64,000 nt of DNA from Marsupella aquatica (GCA_973895155.1 OZ316897.1:19902001-19966000); one strand, 5' to 3'; counted from the first letter of the stretch, positions 1 through 11,678 are shown. Notes: generated from the sequence alone by a model not told the origin. Numbers and translations are program-made.

Positions 1-35
1 TCTAACAACGCTCTCGGCCACCCCAGGACTCCTAT

Positions 36-89
36 CATGAATTCATGAAGGGAGTCTCCCTCTCGCTCCGACCTTCATGAATTCATGAA
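36..89. repeat. Paired palindromic motif left of the DUF7869 gene
   Basis: TTCATGAATTCATGAA is a perfect 16-bp palindrome at 74-89. A near copy (TCATGAATTCATGA plus flank) lies at 36-50. Both are followed by the same short string, gggagtctcc, so the two form a direct repeat of about 38 bp. The 14-bp core recurs inside the gene at 999-1012 and beyond its 3' end at 4136-4149. Half-palindromes (ATTCATGAATA) occur at about 446 and 489. Placement on both sides of the gene suggests an element-associated site, but no terminal inverted repeat or target duplication was found. Confidence 0.6.
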
Positions 90-542
90 GGGAGTCTCCT
101 CTCTCTTTGCTTGTACACCTCGGTGATGCAGAAGGGTATTTAAAATAGGGTTCGGAGGGGGGTGACGTGAAGAAATCACCCAGGGCCTAAATTACTACCT
201 AAAACAGGGTCGAAATGAAGTGCGACCGCGACAACTCGCGACACGTCGCTGATGAGTGCTGAAAATGGCACGAAATTGGACAGCGAGATTGTTTTTCACT
301 CTTTTACAAAGGAAATCCAAATGACATTGAGTGAAAATGAATGGGCTGCCCCGTGTTCCTTGGTTATACATACTAATCACGGATCAGGCGCGACTTAGTA
401 AAATTAACCCTGAATCATGATAAATCAATGTTTTCGGGCCAATTATTCATGAATATTTTGGGGTATTAACGGGAAAAAGCTTGCAAATTTCATGAATATT
501 TGATATTTTTGAAGTTAAAAAGTCCCAACAATCCGTGAAAAA

Positions 543-552
543 CTATAAATAG
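543..552 (+). promoter_or_regulatory. Possible TATA box of the DUF7869 gene
   Basis: CTATAAATAG lies about 100 bp before the ATG at 649, at a plausible distance for a TATA-driven short leader. This is a motif match only; no transcript evidence is available. Confidence 0.4.
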
Positions 553-648
553 GCTCGTTTATTCATGACTCTTGGTCATTATTTTGAGAAGATTTGTTAG
601 ATTTTACTGATTTTCTGAGTTTCTTGTCAATTTGCACTAGTTTTTCCA

Positions 649-3600
649 ATGGCGGCATGTTACGAATCAGATGATTATTCAGATGGAGTTTCTGATGATG
701 TTTCATTGCCGGATGGCCCCTGCACAGTGGTTGGCCCAGATATCCCTGGAATAACTACTGTTTTAGATATGCCACCCCCCACCCCTATGAGCAAGTTAAA
801 ACGTAGTCCTTTACGACTTGCAATTAGTGGGAAGAAATCATTGGTCGGTGGTAAAGAGAGGTCAGGGAGCTCCTCTGACTCCTTGGAGAGTATTGGTCCC
901 CCTGGACGTCAAGTTGTATCTCCTTTGTCACCAACAAAGGACAAATTGGGGAGTAATCTGGAAGGTTCAATGCCTATTTGGATGTCTGGGAAACGGTCTC
1001 ATGAATTCATGAAGACTGGATTTGGAAAGACGAAGAAGGCACTAAGTGGGGAAAATGACAGAGATTTTTGCAGTCTCCAAAGTGTTCAGCGGCTGAAGCA
1101 AATGCCAAAAAGTAAAACCTTTGGTAAGCCAACGTCGGAAACATTTCACAGGGGGATGAGGGAAGAAACTAGACAACCAGTGTTATTGAGAAGTATTCCA
1201 GAAAAGAATTCTAATGTGCGTTCCTCAGTTTTACCTAGGAGTCATGGTGTTGGGGCAGGGAGCGGATCAAGTCACGGAAACTCAAACAGGGAAACCAACC
1301 TGGTGGAGAGGGACCCTAGGAAAATATTGAAAGGGTCCCTACACGGTAATGGAGGGATTTCTGAAATACGCCCAGGTATTCCAAGGGTGCATAGAGTGAA
1401 GGAAGAGCCTCCATCTCCGAAGGCTGCAGGTCTGGAATCTAGGCATGTTCAGAAGCAAATGTTGGTGACCATTTCATCATCGAATGAAAGCGAGTCTTTG
1501 GAGAGTGGGGAGGATGATGATGTTCCGGTGGCATCTAGTCGTTACAAACGTACGAGCAACGCCACTTTGTGTGAAACAAAGTTGAAAGAGGAGGATATCA
1601 AGAAAACAAATAGTAAGTACTGTTGTCAGAGTCATTGTCTCCTAAGTCTATCTCCAAAAGAAATTCGTGAGGCGCGTTCTAAATTTTTGAGGCAGAAATC
1701 TCAGGATCGATCTTTATCTTTGTAGTGGCTTATAAAGCGAGACGGAAATGAAGGAGGGAGGCAAACTATATCTTACACGTTTGGTCAAAAGAGTATTTGT
1801 CGGAAAGCTTTCAAGCTTATATTTTGCGTTGGCAATCATAGATTAAATAGAATTTTGAAATTAGACAACCAAGACTTAGGATATTCTAAACCAGTTGGAC
1901 GCCCTCCATCTGTTAAAAGATTAGTCTTGGTCAGTTGGCTTAGGTTGTTTTTTGAGACACGCGTGGAAACATTGCCAAATAAAGAAGTTTCACATTTACC
2001 GGATAATTATTCAAAGCTGGAGGTATGGAAGATCTACGACTCCAACTATGCCAAGATTGATGAATCTTCAAAAATATCCTATCGACAATTCTTGAAAGTT
2101 TGGGTTCAAGAATTTGGTCATGTGAAGATTCCTCCAGTCAATCGATTCAGTGCTTGCGCGGATTGCAAGGAGTTCAAATCAATTCGGGATAAAGCTGTCT
2201 CGGAGACCGAAAAGAGTAAGTTACTTACAAGTTTGACAAGTTTTTGTTTCAAGAATATGGCTTAACACATGATTTCTAATTTTTTTTGAAGAAACTAACA
2301 AGTTGTTTTTCCAGGGCGAAGGGAAATTATGTTACAAAAACATAGAGACCAACAATCCAAAGAACGTGAGAAACTCGCAAAGCATCGTAAGAAATGTTTT
2401 TCAAATTCTGATAAATATTTGGGAGTTGTCATTGATGGGATGGATCAGAAGAAGACAAGGTTGCCTCATTGGCCGCGGCCCCCAAAATCGGTGGACGAAA
2501 CATGTTTGATCCAAATGCACGTTGTCGGATGCCTGGTTTTCAATGGTGCACTATTTTCAAGAGTGTTTCTTAATTATCCTGTATTGCATAATGATGGAAA
2601 CTTGACAGTCACAATCCTGCAAAGGGTGTTTCACGAATGGGAAGAAAAGCCTGGTGGCTTGCCGCCTGTTCTCTATCTTCAACTTGATAATACCAGTAGA
2701 GAAAATAAAAATAATTTACTCTTTGCCTATCTTCATATGTTGATTCGAAGAAAAGTTTTTCGGAAAATCAAACTAGGATTCTTGTTGGTTGGACACACAC
2801 ACGACTAAATAGATCAAATGTTCAGTCGATTTTCTAAACGACTAGCAAGGTTTAAGGCATTCACATACGAAAGCCTATGTGATATTATTTGTGAATCATA
2901 TCAACCCCAACCAAATATCACTCTTTTAAAGGAAACATATGATTTCCGTCAATATGCCTTCTCAGATCCACCTTTAGTCATTGAAAGGATTCGAAATGTT
3001 ACCTTCCACCACCAGTACAAATTTGCATTTGACAAGTTGGAAAATCAAGTTCCAACCCAATGGGGGAAGAAGTTTTCCACGGACTCAACTTGGAAACCTG
3101 ACGGAGGCGTGAAATTTTTGAGGGAAGAGGAGCCAGAAAAGGTGATGGGTTGTGCTCCCGGATTACCCCTTTTCAAAAAGGGGGATAAGAACGTTACAAG
3201 GACTCAACCAAATATGTCTAGTTCTTCAAGAATGACTTTGAAGGAGATGGATGATTCGTTAAATGAGATTCAAAAGGGAATACTTGCAGTTGAAACTTTA
3301 TTCTTAGAAGAGGAAGTGAACTGGTGGAGAATGTTTTTTGAAGAGCAACGGGAATTGAATAAATCTTTGCTCCTTGATCAAAGACCATTGATTTTCCCTT
3401 TTCAATGGCCACGCTCCCAAAGGGAGATTGCTGTTGCTGCTGAAGTTCCCAGAGTCCTTGTCAATGAAGAGGAAATTGAAGAGAGAGTATACGGACCTAC
3501 CAGAGATATATACGTGGGTCCTTATCGGAATCAAGGAAAGATAGATGCAGAGAAGGAGAATATGGAAGGAGACTTTTCGGATCTTGAAGTCAACACTTAT

Positions 3601-4047
3601 ATTTCTGTTGCTGGAGAAGAATCGGAAACATTTTGGGTGGCCAAGGTGGAAAGAATTGACCAGCGCGATGAGTTCAACATTCCAAAAATGATTTATGTTT
3701 TATGGCATGCTACAAAAACCGGGTCAGATCCTTGGAAAGCCAAGTACTTACCAGAAGTCTTAAACTACGAAAAGAAGAAAAGTGGTCGTGGGAAAGGAAC
3801 TTTGAAACCAATATGGTTTCACCAAGAGCTTGATTTATCTTCAACGACTGTTTTTGCTTACAACTTCATGTTGACAAAATCTGATACATTGTACAAAAAG
3901 ACAGTAGATCGAATCAAAATCCGATTGACTGAATTTTTGGCAGAAGAGAAAGAGCAAGAACAAGAGAATGGATCAACTAGAACCCCGCTAGGAGATAAAT
4001 CTAGGGATATTTCGTTCCAAGAATTGAGGACTTCTAGATCTGAGTAA
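649..4047 (+). pseudogene. DUF7869-type transposase-like gene with two in-frame stops
   Basis: One reading frame runs from ATG 649 to TAA 4047. It is broken by TAG at 1723-1725 and TAA at 2806-2808 and interrupted by a GT-AG intron at 2216-2314 that keeps phase (the split codon becomes AGG, Arg). The first third is low-complexity Ser/Lys/Glu-rich. Then come a VCR.AF-like segment (CRKAFKLI, about 1790), a C-x2-C finger (CADC, about 2156), VIDGMDQKKTRLPHW (about 2428), LQLDNTSRENKN (about 2680) and LLVGHTHD-stop-IDQMFSRFS (about 2785-2835). The last three are the landmarks I associate with DUF7869 proteins. Asp residues at the ends of hydrophobic strands would suit an RNase H-like DDD/E fold, which is inference. 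The second stop falls inside the GHTH..ID motif. Both stops could be C-to-T changes of Gln codons (CAG, CAA). The rest of the frame is intact over 3.3 kb, so decay is recent or the reading is under-resolved. An intron ending at the 1723 TAG was tested and breaks frame. Confidence 0.75.
2216..2314 (+). other. Intron of the DUF7869-type gene
   Basis: The donor is GTAAGTT and the acceptor TTGTTTTTCCAG, 99 bp in all. Removing it joins the Cys-finger exon to the MDQ exon in the same frame, which a random gap would do only one time in three. Confidence 0.75.
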
Positions 4048-4135
4048 TGAAAAGTAGTTATTGTTTGTGACATTACCATTGAAAAACATGGATAACTTGA
4101 AATTTTACAAATTTTCAAAATGCCTTTACCACTTA

Positions 4136-4149
4136 TTCATGAATTCATG
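4136..4149. repeat. Palindrome copy downstream of the DUF7869 gene
   Basis: TTCATGAATTCATG repeats the core seen at 36-50 and 74-89, here 89 bp after the stop codon of the broken gene. Confidence 0.55.
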
Positions 4150-4599
4150 GTTAAAGTTTCTTGAAAAATTTGTAGTTTAATATTATCTTAGTGGGTTGTG
4201 TTTCAATTCAATTAGATGGTGTCATTTCTATTCTCCTTGTCTTCTTTTCACAATAATGTGTATCAGGTTAAGTTGTAGTAATTTATTTTCTGGTTTTTAA
4301 ATGACAATGGCTTTTGGAGGTGATTTAGTTGTTGTTTCAAAAGACACCTCGTGTAATTGTGAGACCATTGTAGATAATAGTGTTGTATTTGAGATCATTT
4401 ATTGGTGGAATGTAACTTCAGATGAATTTGGTCATTTTTAGGTGTCAAAACATAGCTAGTTTATGTCATATTTTGTTCGCTCCATATTTTTGCTCTAAAA
4501 TAGGTGCTAATTTTTGCACTTTTTTTGACTTTTTCGTTGTTTTTCTGATTTTTTGGCTAGAGTTCCTAAAGTATGGGCTTGTTACTCATCATTTAAGGC

Positions 4600-4870
4600 T
4601 TCTTGTTGAATGTGATGGGGAGGTCTCCATGTAATAGTGAGACCTGCAAGGGGGGTGCAAGATTGATAAGAACATCTTGGGTATCGTGGGTCACTTCCAC
4701 AGAAGTGACATATCACATGCAACAAAGTATATGGTCATTTAATTAAAAGGGTTAATTTGATTGAAGATTTATGGAATGACCAAGTTGTCAAAGGAAATAT
4801 AAGGTTGTTTAATAGAAAAATGCATACATATCATCACATGATTGGTGTTGTACAAATTTATATGAAGTTC
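4600..4870 (+). repeat. Dispersed repeat family R1, copy 1
   Basis: The segment contains ggggaggtctccatgta.tagtgagacc followed by cacttccacagaagtgacatatcac.tgcaacaaag and ggtcattta. The same strings occur at 49080-49410, but there the cacttccac block comes before the ggggaggtc block. Part also occurs reversed at 53720-53880. The permuted order suggests a tandem or terminally repeated parent element. No coding potential is seen. Confidence 0.6.
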
Positions 4871-5020
4871 GATCTTAGGTGGGGGCCTAAATGATCCAAA
4901 CCTTCACACCTAATTACATGTCTGGCCCTCCATATATGAGGTGGCTGAGGAGTTGCACAATTATGCTCTATGCAATGAGAACATATGTTTGACCTTCTTT
5001 TTCTTCCCTACATCCCCTCA

Positions 5021-5169
5021 CCCCCATGCCCTCTCTTTCAATTCTTTACTCCCACTCTCCTTCCCATTGCTGATCTCCATTGGCCCCCTTCCCCTCACCC
5101 CATGCCCTCTCTTTCTTACTCCCACTAGATCTCCCACTAATTGCTGATCTCCATTGCCCCCCTTCCCCT
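5021..5169 (+). repeat. Pyrimidine-rich duplication, two units of about 76 bp
   Basis: ccccatgccctctctttc ... attgctgatctccattg ... cccccttcccctc occurs twice, starting at 5022 and 5098. The rest of the non-coding stretch from 4150 to 6000 shows nothing recognisable. Confidence 0.7.
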
Positions 5170-6009
5170 CCCCCTTTTAAAAATGAGATTAAAATAGAGA
5201 AGAAATGACAACATCAACGTACCTACCTCCGAACAATCGATCAGAAATCGTTAGTGTCTCAAATTAATTAATTAAAGCAAATAGCCAAATACCTTTCAAA
5301 ATCAATTTCCCTTTAATATTCACTCCAAGCCAAAAATCTCTGGTCCATCTGATTCTGAAGAGTACTCTAGCTCCTTCAATGCTCCACGCCCGGCTCCAGG
5401 CCAAAGCACTTTATGCACAGGCTATACTATGGACGCTAGGTTATTTAGTATACTTTGTATTTTACTGTATGTGAAAGCAATCTTGGGTACTACCCATTTG
5501 AGTCAATCCAACAGTCTCAAATACCTTTCGACAGTATCTGACCCTTGGTGTGTGGTACAATACTGAGTATTGTTCCCTTAATTTTATCCTCACATTATTT
5601 TCACTTCTCACATTCAAGGAAGTCAAGTTTTCCTCGTGTGAAAGGAGAATTAGGAAACTAGACAAGCTCGGAAAATGAAAGGTGTTCAAGAGCACCATTA
5701 ATGGACAGGAAAATCCAGCCACAAATATAGTAATATATAAACGCAAATAAAGAGTTTTTGGACAATTGGAAATGGCTCTGAGATGTCAACACGTACACCA
5801 GAGAACCGCAGCGCAGCAACCATAGGTAACTCCCAATAACAGAAAAGTGTCTATATCACTAACCCCGCTAATGTCCATTACTCCTGGAGGATTTTAGTAG
5901 CTCAATGTACAATTATTCCTTAAAGAAAAAACCTACGTAATTAACGCTGCATGCCACTTGTCAACCTTTCCAATCACCCAGCCTCTACTGAGCACCCCCA
6001 AAGAAAGAA

Positions 6010-6260
6010 GCCAAAACGAACAGTCTACCCGTCAAACCCCTTCAGTCACCAAGCAACTGAATTCCAATGAATAAGCCCAGCTGTTTATTACCATTTGTGA
6101 CTCAGGGTTAATCATATGTAATTAATTATATTAAGCCAAATTAATGGAACTTATCTTTTAACTTTTCAAACCCATCAGCTCACACAACCTCTACTGTCCA
6201 TGCATGCTCCAATTACTGTAAACCTAACCCGACTGGAAAGACAATGAATATAGTCAGAGT
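6010..6260 (+). repeat. Left copy of an inverted duplication (partner at 8985-9185)
   Basis: Short blocks at about 6022 (cagtctacccgtcaaac), 6068 (aatgaataagcccag) and 6198 (catgcatgctc...taacccgactggaaagac) recur as reverse complement, in reversed order, at about 9160-9180, 9135-9150 and 8998-9045. Divergence is substantial, so this is an old inverted copy. Confidence 0.6.
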
Positions 6261-6395
6261 GGATTTTGCTTCCTGTGAATTAGCTCACTATTTGCCACCA
6301 GGTAGTGTCAGATCGATGATAGAATGCATCATTCTGCGTTCTGCTAGTCATCCTACAACTGGCTAGAAGACAAAGAGTTATCATTCAGCTTCACG

Positions 6396-6602
6396 TAGTT
6401 GTCATCTGCCACATTTAGTTTCTAGCTCATTATCCCCAGTCATTATCACTTAGTTGTCATCTGCCACATTTAGTTTCTAGTTAGCTCTCCCCAGTCAGTA
6501 TCACTTAGTTGTCATCTGCCACATTTAGTTTCTAGCTAGCTGTCCCCAGTCAGTATCACTTAGTTGTCATCTGCCACATTTAGTTTCTAACTAGCTATCC
6601 CC
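6396..6602 (+). repeat. Four 55-bp tandem repeats upstream of the PABP-like copy
   Basis: Units begin at 6396, 6451, 6506 and 6561 with tagttgtcatctgccacatt and continue with tagtttctag..agctatcc. They end about 370 bp before the PABP-like ATG. A single diverged unit sits at about 9208-9245. Position in front of a former gene would suit a promoter array, but that role is inference. Confidence 0.85.
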
Positions 6603-6968
6603 TCTGGACAAGAATATAAGGAGCTTCCGCTCATTCTGGTCTTTCATTCCTCTCAGCATCTCGTTATCTATCTCTCGCACAATTGCCTGACCCACCGAGC
6701 ACTTGCCTAGCACTTCAGAAGATCGATAGACAAGAGTTGGACAGTCAAACCTGACTTTGCCAAGAGGAGATTGGACGGAACTTGTACGTCTCAGAAGGCC
6801 AAAGAAGGAACAGAATAGAACGGGAAGGGAGGGTTATCATCGTGCTGCTCAAGTAGGTCTCGATTTATTTAGGTCAGGGAGCTGTGAACGTCTCCAAACT
6901 CGGGGATCTACAGGTCGTGAATTAAGTGTCGGTACGGTGAGAGAAAAGAGGAAGCACGAAGATCCAAC

Positions 6969-7400
6969 ATGTCTCAAATTGAAGCTCAAGTGCAGCAGCG
7001 GTCAACGGAGCTTTACGTGGGTGATTTAGAGTCTTATGTATCAGAGGATCAGCTTCATGAGATTTTCAGCCAATTCGGTCAAGTGGGCTCAATTCACATT
7101 TGTCGTGATCCGATTACAGGGTGTTCTCTTTAGCACGCCTACGTGAGCTACATAAACGCTGAAGATGCTGCAGCAGCCCTGGAGTTCCTGAACTTTGCTC
7201 CTGTGAATGGGAAGCCCATTCGCATTATGATTTCTTGCCGTGACCCTACTGGACGAAAAAGGGTTCCGGCTTCGTGCAGTTCGAGCAGCAAGAGACTGCG
7301 CAGAATGCCATCACTAAAGTGAACGGCATGCATGCTCTTGAACGACAAATAGGGATAACTCTGGTGAAGAGTTTGAGCAAGAGCACAAAAGCAGGATTCA
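6969..7400 (+). pseudogene. Broken poly(A)-binding protein (PABP) gene copy
   Basis: From ATG 6969 the frame reads as the first RRM of a PABP: MSQIEAQ..., RNP2 motif LYVGDL, then FGQVGSIHICRDPITG. A TAG stop lies at 7131-7133 inside the RNP1 region, before HAYVSYINAEDAAAALEFLNF and NGKPIRIM. After RDPTGRK the frame shifts and resumes in GSGFVQFEQQETAQNAITKVNG, which belongs to the second half of RRM2. The stretch between (end of RRM1, linker, start of RRM2) is missing. RRM3, RRM4 and the MLLE domain are absent. No introns are visible in 430 bp, which fits a retrocopy, but no poly(A) tract was found. Similarity fades after about 7400. Stop, frameshift and deletion make it non-functional. Confidence 0.8.
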
Positions 7401-7479
7401 ACTACATCCGGGTTGCATTTTCTACTGGCAGCCCCTTTTGGGTTTCATTCCCCCGCAGAGTACGTATTGGCTTATCTTA

Positions 7480-7725
7480 CCAGCAACCGATGCTTGATGT
7501 ACGTCTAGAGACCTGGAGGAAGATAGGACCCAAGCTTCGGATTCCACGTTGTTCTTAGCGAGAATCAGCAAGGTGGCAGGCCTGAAAGAGGGGCAAAATC
7601 CAAGCTTTAATGGCCACCAGCAATCGATGCTTGCTGTCTACAGACCTGGAGATGGACTGGATACAAATTCAAACTTCCAGGTTGTACGTTGGAAAGAATT
7701 AACAAGGTGGCAGGCCTGGACAAGG
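7480..7725 (+). repeat. Diverged tandem pair of about 137 bp after the PABP fragment
   Basis: ccagcaa.cgatgcttg.tgt ... agacctggag ... aaggtggcaggcctg appears at 7480-7590 and again at 7617-7720. Short open frames here are by-products of the repeat; I recognise no product. Confidence 0.6.
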
Positions 7726-7943
7726 GCAATACCCAAGTGAACCTGAAATGGCCCGGTTTTCCAGAGACACAATCAACGAGGTGGTCACCACCGTGCTGAA
7801 CGCAGATTTGGTAGTAGAGCTCCAGGACACCCACCTAGGACACCCACCTAAACAGCAGACACTGCCCGAATAGGGCATTGAGGCTTCCTAGCTTATCATC
7901 AGATATTCAAGGATTATCCGAGTCAAATGGTTTAGGGTGGATC

Positions 7944-8741
7944 TTAAGCCGGCAACTCTGCCGAAGTTTTGGGTCAATTGCATTTTGTGTTTTGTGTTTA
8001 CTCTATGGTGATATTTCTTGTTAAAAGGGAGAACATAAGAATACCTTGTGAAACGCTTTGTCAATGCTAGGATGTTTCGCCCAGGTGCTATTGCAAAGAC
8101 GAGCAAAAAGTTTTTCAAAGCATTCTAAACCATTTTTAAAAATAAAATTATATTCAAGTGTAATCTCATTTTATTTAATCTTACTACGCATGCTTTTATA
8201 ATTTTGTCCCGAGCCGATGACTCTTTTGGGGTATTTCATAATACTGAACGATATATATGATATTACATCCATACTCAAGTTGTTGGGTAAGATCATGATA
8301 TGTTCCAGCTCCGGCATGAATCTTAAGGCAACTCTGCCAAAGTTTTGGGTCAATTGCACTTTGTGTTTTGTGTTTTATTACTCTATGGTGATATTTCTTG
8401 TTAAGAGGGAGATAGCATCTTACTTTCAAACATAAGAATACCTTATGAAACACTTTGGATGTACCGCAATGCTCGGATGTTTCGCCCAGGTGCTATTGCA
8501 AAGACGAGCAAAAAGCTTTTCAAAGCATTCTAAACCAGTTTTTAGAATAAAATTATATTCAAATGTAATCTCGTTTTATTTAATCCTATAACGCATGCTT
8601 TTATAATTTTGTCCCACAAGTATAGAAAAGGAGAGCCGATGACTCTTTTGGGGCATTTCATAATACTGAACGATATGATATTACATCCATATTCAAGTTG
8701 TTGGGTAAGATCATGATATGTTCCATCTCCGGCATGAAACA
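7944..8741 (+). repeat. Direct tandem duplication, two units of about 385-410 bp
   Basis: Unit 1 (about 7944-8328) and unit 2 (about 8329-8741) share ggcaactctgcc.aagttttggg at the start, gcccaggtgctattgcaaag in the middle and gatcatgatatgttcca.ct at the end, with small indels. Sequence is A/T-rich and non-coding. Confidence 0.85.
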
Positions 8742-8984
8742 TCCTGTGGCGAGTCTAATATAAGATCCACTCAAGTGATGACATGCTGTGAATTGTTGCT
8801 AGTACATAAAACCCATTTTGAGTGAGAAGGAAGATTTCAAAACCAGCCGCTCGCGCGAGGCTAGTCATCTCCGTCAACGAGAAATGATATCACCGAGACT
8901 TATAGGAGAATGACCCATTGTATCATCTGACACTACTTCGTGCCAAATACATAGTGGGCTAGTACGTTCACAGACAACAAATGT

Positions 8985-9510
8985 ACTCTCACTAATTTGT
9001 CTTTCCAGTCGGGTTACTTTTACAGTAGTACGAGCATGCATGGGGTTGAAAACTTGAAGATCGATCCCAGTACGTTGACTTTGCTTATATACGTAGGATC
9101 GAATAACCCCGACTCACAGGGGGTTATATATAAATAGTTGGGCTTAGTGAATGAAGAGGTTTGACTGGTAGACTGTAAGCATTTGGTCCAGTACGTCGAC
9201 TGGCAGTATCACTTCTTGTCATCTGTCACATTTAGTTTCTAGTTAGCAGTCAGCTCTGGAGATATATGTAACTTGTCTTCTGCCCACACTGATGCTTCAT
9301 TCTATGTAACTTGTCTTCTGTCCACACTGATGCTTCATTCATCTCCCTATCTAATTATCGTTTTCTCTCTCTATCGCGCAATTGCCTGATGTGGCTAGCG
9401 CTTCATCAGAAGGTAGATAGACAACGGTTGGACAGTGCAAAACTGAATTGCAAGACAGAGATTGGACAGGTCCTTTATCTTCAGATTAGAATCTCAGAAG
9501 GGGAAGGGTA
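8985..9510. repeat. Second, rearranged copy of the PABP-copy upstream region
   Basis: 8985-9185 is an inverted copy of 6010-6260. 9200-9510 is a direct diverged copy of about 6540-6800, with shared strings catctg.cacatttagtttct, cgcacaattgcctga / cgcgcaattgcctga, gatagacaa.gttggacagt and gagattggac. The coding part was not copied. 9300-9330 also carries a short local duplication (cttgtcttctg.ccacactgatgcttcatt). Confidence 0.65.
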
Positions 9511-11678
9511 ACATGACTCAGTTCATGTTCTTAGTCTCGTTGTATAAGCCAGTATTAATGTAGTTATAGAGCAGGATCTGAATTCCTTAATATTTGCTAA
9601 TTAACTGGGGCTGGGCGTTAAACGTGTCATAGCTGCTGAAAGGAGAGCTGTGGGACGTTCTCAAAATATGATTTGACGTAAGTGGCTAGCTATTCGTGGA
9701 CCATCTACTATTCTGGTGAAATTTTTGAGAATAGCTTAAGCGACTCCAATGAAGCTGGTACAACACTTCAGTTTTGGTCAACTCACTAAGTAGTAGCATG
9801 CATGGCAGCCTTCACGAATTGGCGCTGCCTTCTTCCAAATACGCGCGCGTCTACAGCCTCTCTCCGACATTCGCAGGACAAACGACGGCTCAAATATCTG
9901 ACAGCACCATAGCTGAGTTTTAATCCTTTGAGTGATTTGACAGACAGTTGAGTACGTTTATTCTTGCCGACACCTTTTCTCACTAACAGCTCAAAAGATG
10001 GACATCTTGAGTTTGATTGCAGCAGCGCCCTTCTTCCCGTTAGTGCTCACATCTTGTTTTGGCTTCAGGCTTTTTGTTGCAAGCCATATAAGTGAATTTG
10101 AGGCATCGGGCACTTGCGCTCGCTTCTCCTCGATCTTTGAGTTTGTCATGAGACTCCATTCTTTCAGTAGAATGTATTGAAGCAGAATTTCTGGTTTGGA
10201 GCATTCTGTTGTGTTTCTCAGAACTGACACCATTTTAGATCTAGATCTCCACTATAATCGATAAGGAAAACTGTACGCAGCTGCAAGTCTACAGATTCTA
10301 GATACTCCACTCCAAAACGTTACAATAAGCTCTTGCTTGCTGCAAACTATATATCTGCTATTATGTTTCTTGTACTCGTTATGGATACGGATCACAGTCC
10401 AAAACGTTTGTGGAAATAAAGTAAAGTAAATCGTTTCTTACGGGTCCATAGACAAAGTAGCAGGGTTTTGGACTTGAATTATATATAAAAATGTACAAAG
10501 TTACTGCAATTAAATTATGACGTTTCATATATTTTTTATGTGCCCATATGTATATTATTTATGGAGATTTGTGGTACCTGAGGTGACCGTCGCCGATAGC
10601 ATTGAACCCCTACATCCCTACTTACCTGAGCGTGGGCAGACATGCATTTGTAGGCGGGTGACAATTAACAAGGCGCCTTGAAGATCTTCAGCTTGTTTGG
10701 TCCATTTGGATTATCAAGGCTATCGGTCTCTCGTGATCATCAGAGGATTAAGTTTGCCTTTCCCTGCTTTGTTTGGCTTAACTCGAGTTAGCCATGAAAA
10801 GTTAAGGAACATACTAACGTGGCTGTTAGCGAATCCAATATAGCAGAGTCATGATTGATAGCGTCGTGGTTGATGTTTTGTCAAATGCTTCTTCCTTGTG
10901 TAGTCGTGGTTTATGTTAGGGCAACACTTATTTCCAATGGAGTCATACCTATATCATGAGATACTGTTCAAGGGGAGCCTAATACTTTGGTTGAGATCAT
11001 GATTAATAGAGATTTGGTTTATGTTGTCTAAAATACTTATTTTCTATGGAGTTGTGGTTTATGTTTTGGTAACACAAGTCGATCAGGCCAGAGCGGGCGA
11101 CAGAAAGTGAAGGGTGCCCAAACATAAACCCGAAGTCGATGGCACAAAGTTCATCGGGCTAGAGCGGGTGTCAAAATGTTAGAGTATAGGTTTATGTTTT
11201 GGCAAACTCGGGCTCAAGTGGGCAGCAGCATTGGGGACTGGGACGGACAGCATAGGTACGGCGCCCTTAAAAAGTGGGGGCACATTAACTCGATATAGAT
11301 TTAACTTGCAGTTTTAGCAACTTCATAAGTTTTCATGCACACTCAGGAATATTTAGACTTCAAATCCAAGGGTCATAATGAGTTCTGCAGTTTGTAACCA
11401 GACAATAAATTATTATCTCTCAAAACTTGAGCTCAAGCTACCCTCCAAACACAACATTACTGTTAACTTACATACCTAAAGATCTAAGAGGGTTTTTCAT
11501 GTTTTGGACTAATTTGAACAAAAGTACAGAAGAATTTTTCATAATGAGGTGATCCAAATCTTGTTCTCCACAGATGCCCCGGAGTAGAAGGAGCATATTC
11601 GGCCAGGACTTGACTTATTATAAATCAGTGACATCATTCTGCTGTTTCGGCTTGGCGATTTCCGTCGAGTCCTCGTGA
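9511..11678. other. Intergenic stretch without recognisable genes
   Basis: No frame longer than about 85 codons resembles a known family. A minus-strand frame at 9991-10233 is 80 codons, Lys/Ser-rich and unconvincing. Two degenerate units around 10905 and 11011 (tggtttatgtt...acttatt..c.atggagt) hint at an old tandem repeat of about 106 bp. Confidence 0.6.

Noticed and set aside
1613-1725. Intron ending exactly at the TAG at 1723-1725 (donor GTAAGT at 1613)
   Set aside because: Splice-site letters fit, but the 113-bp length would shift the frame that the downstream conserved part needs, so TAG is read as a nonsense codon.
6396-6602. CRISPR-like array
   Set aside because: Units are contiguous 55-mers with no unique spacers, in a eukaryotic nuclear context.
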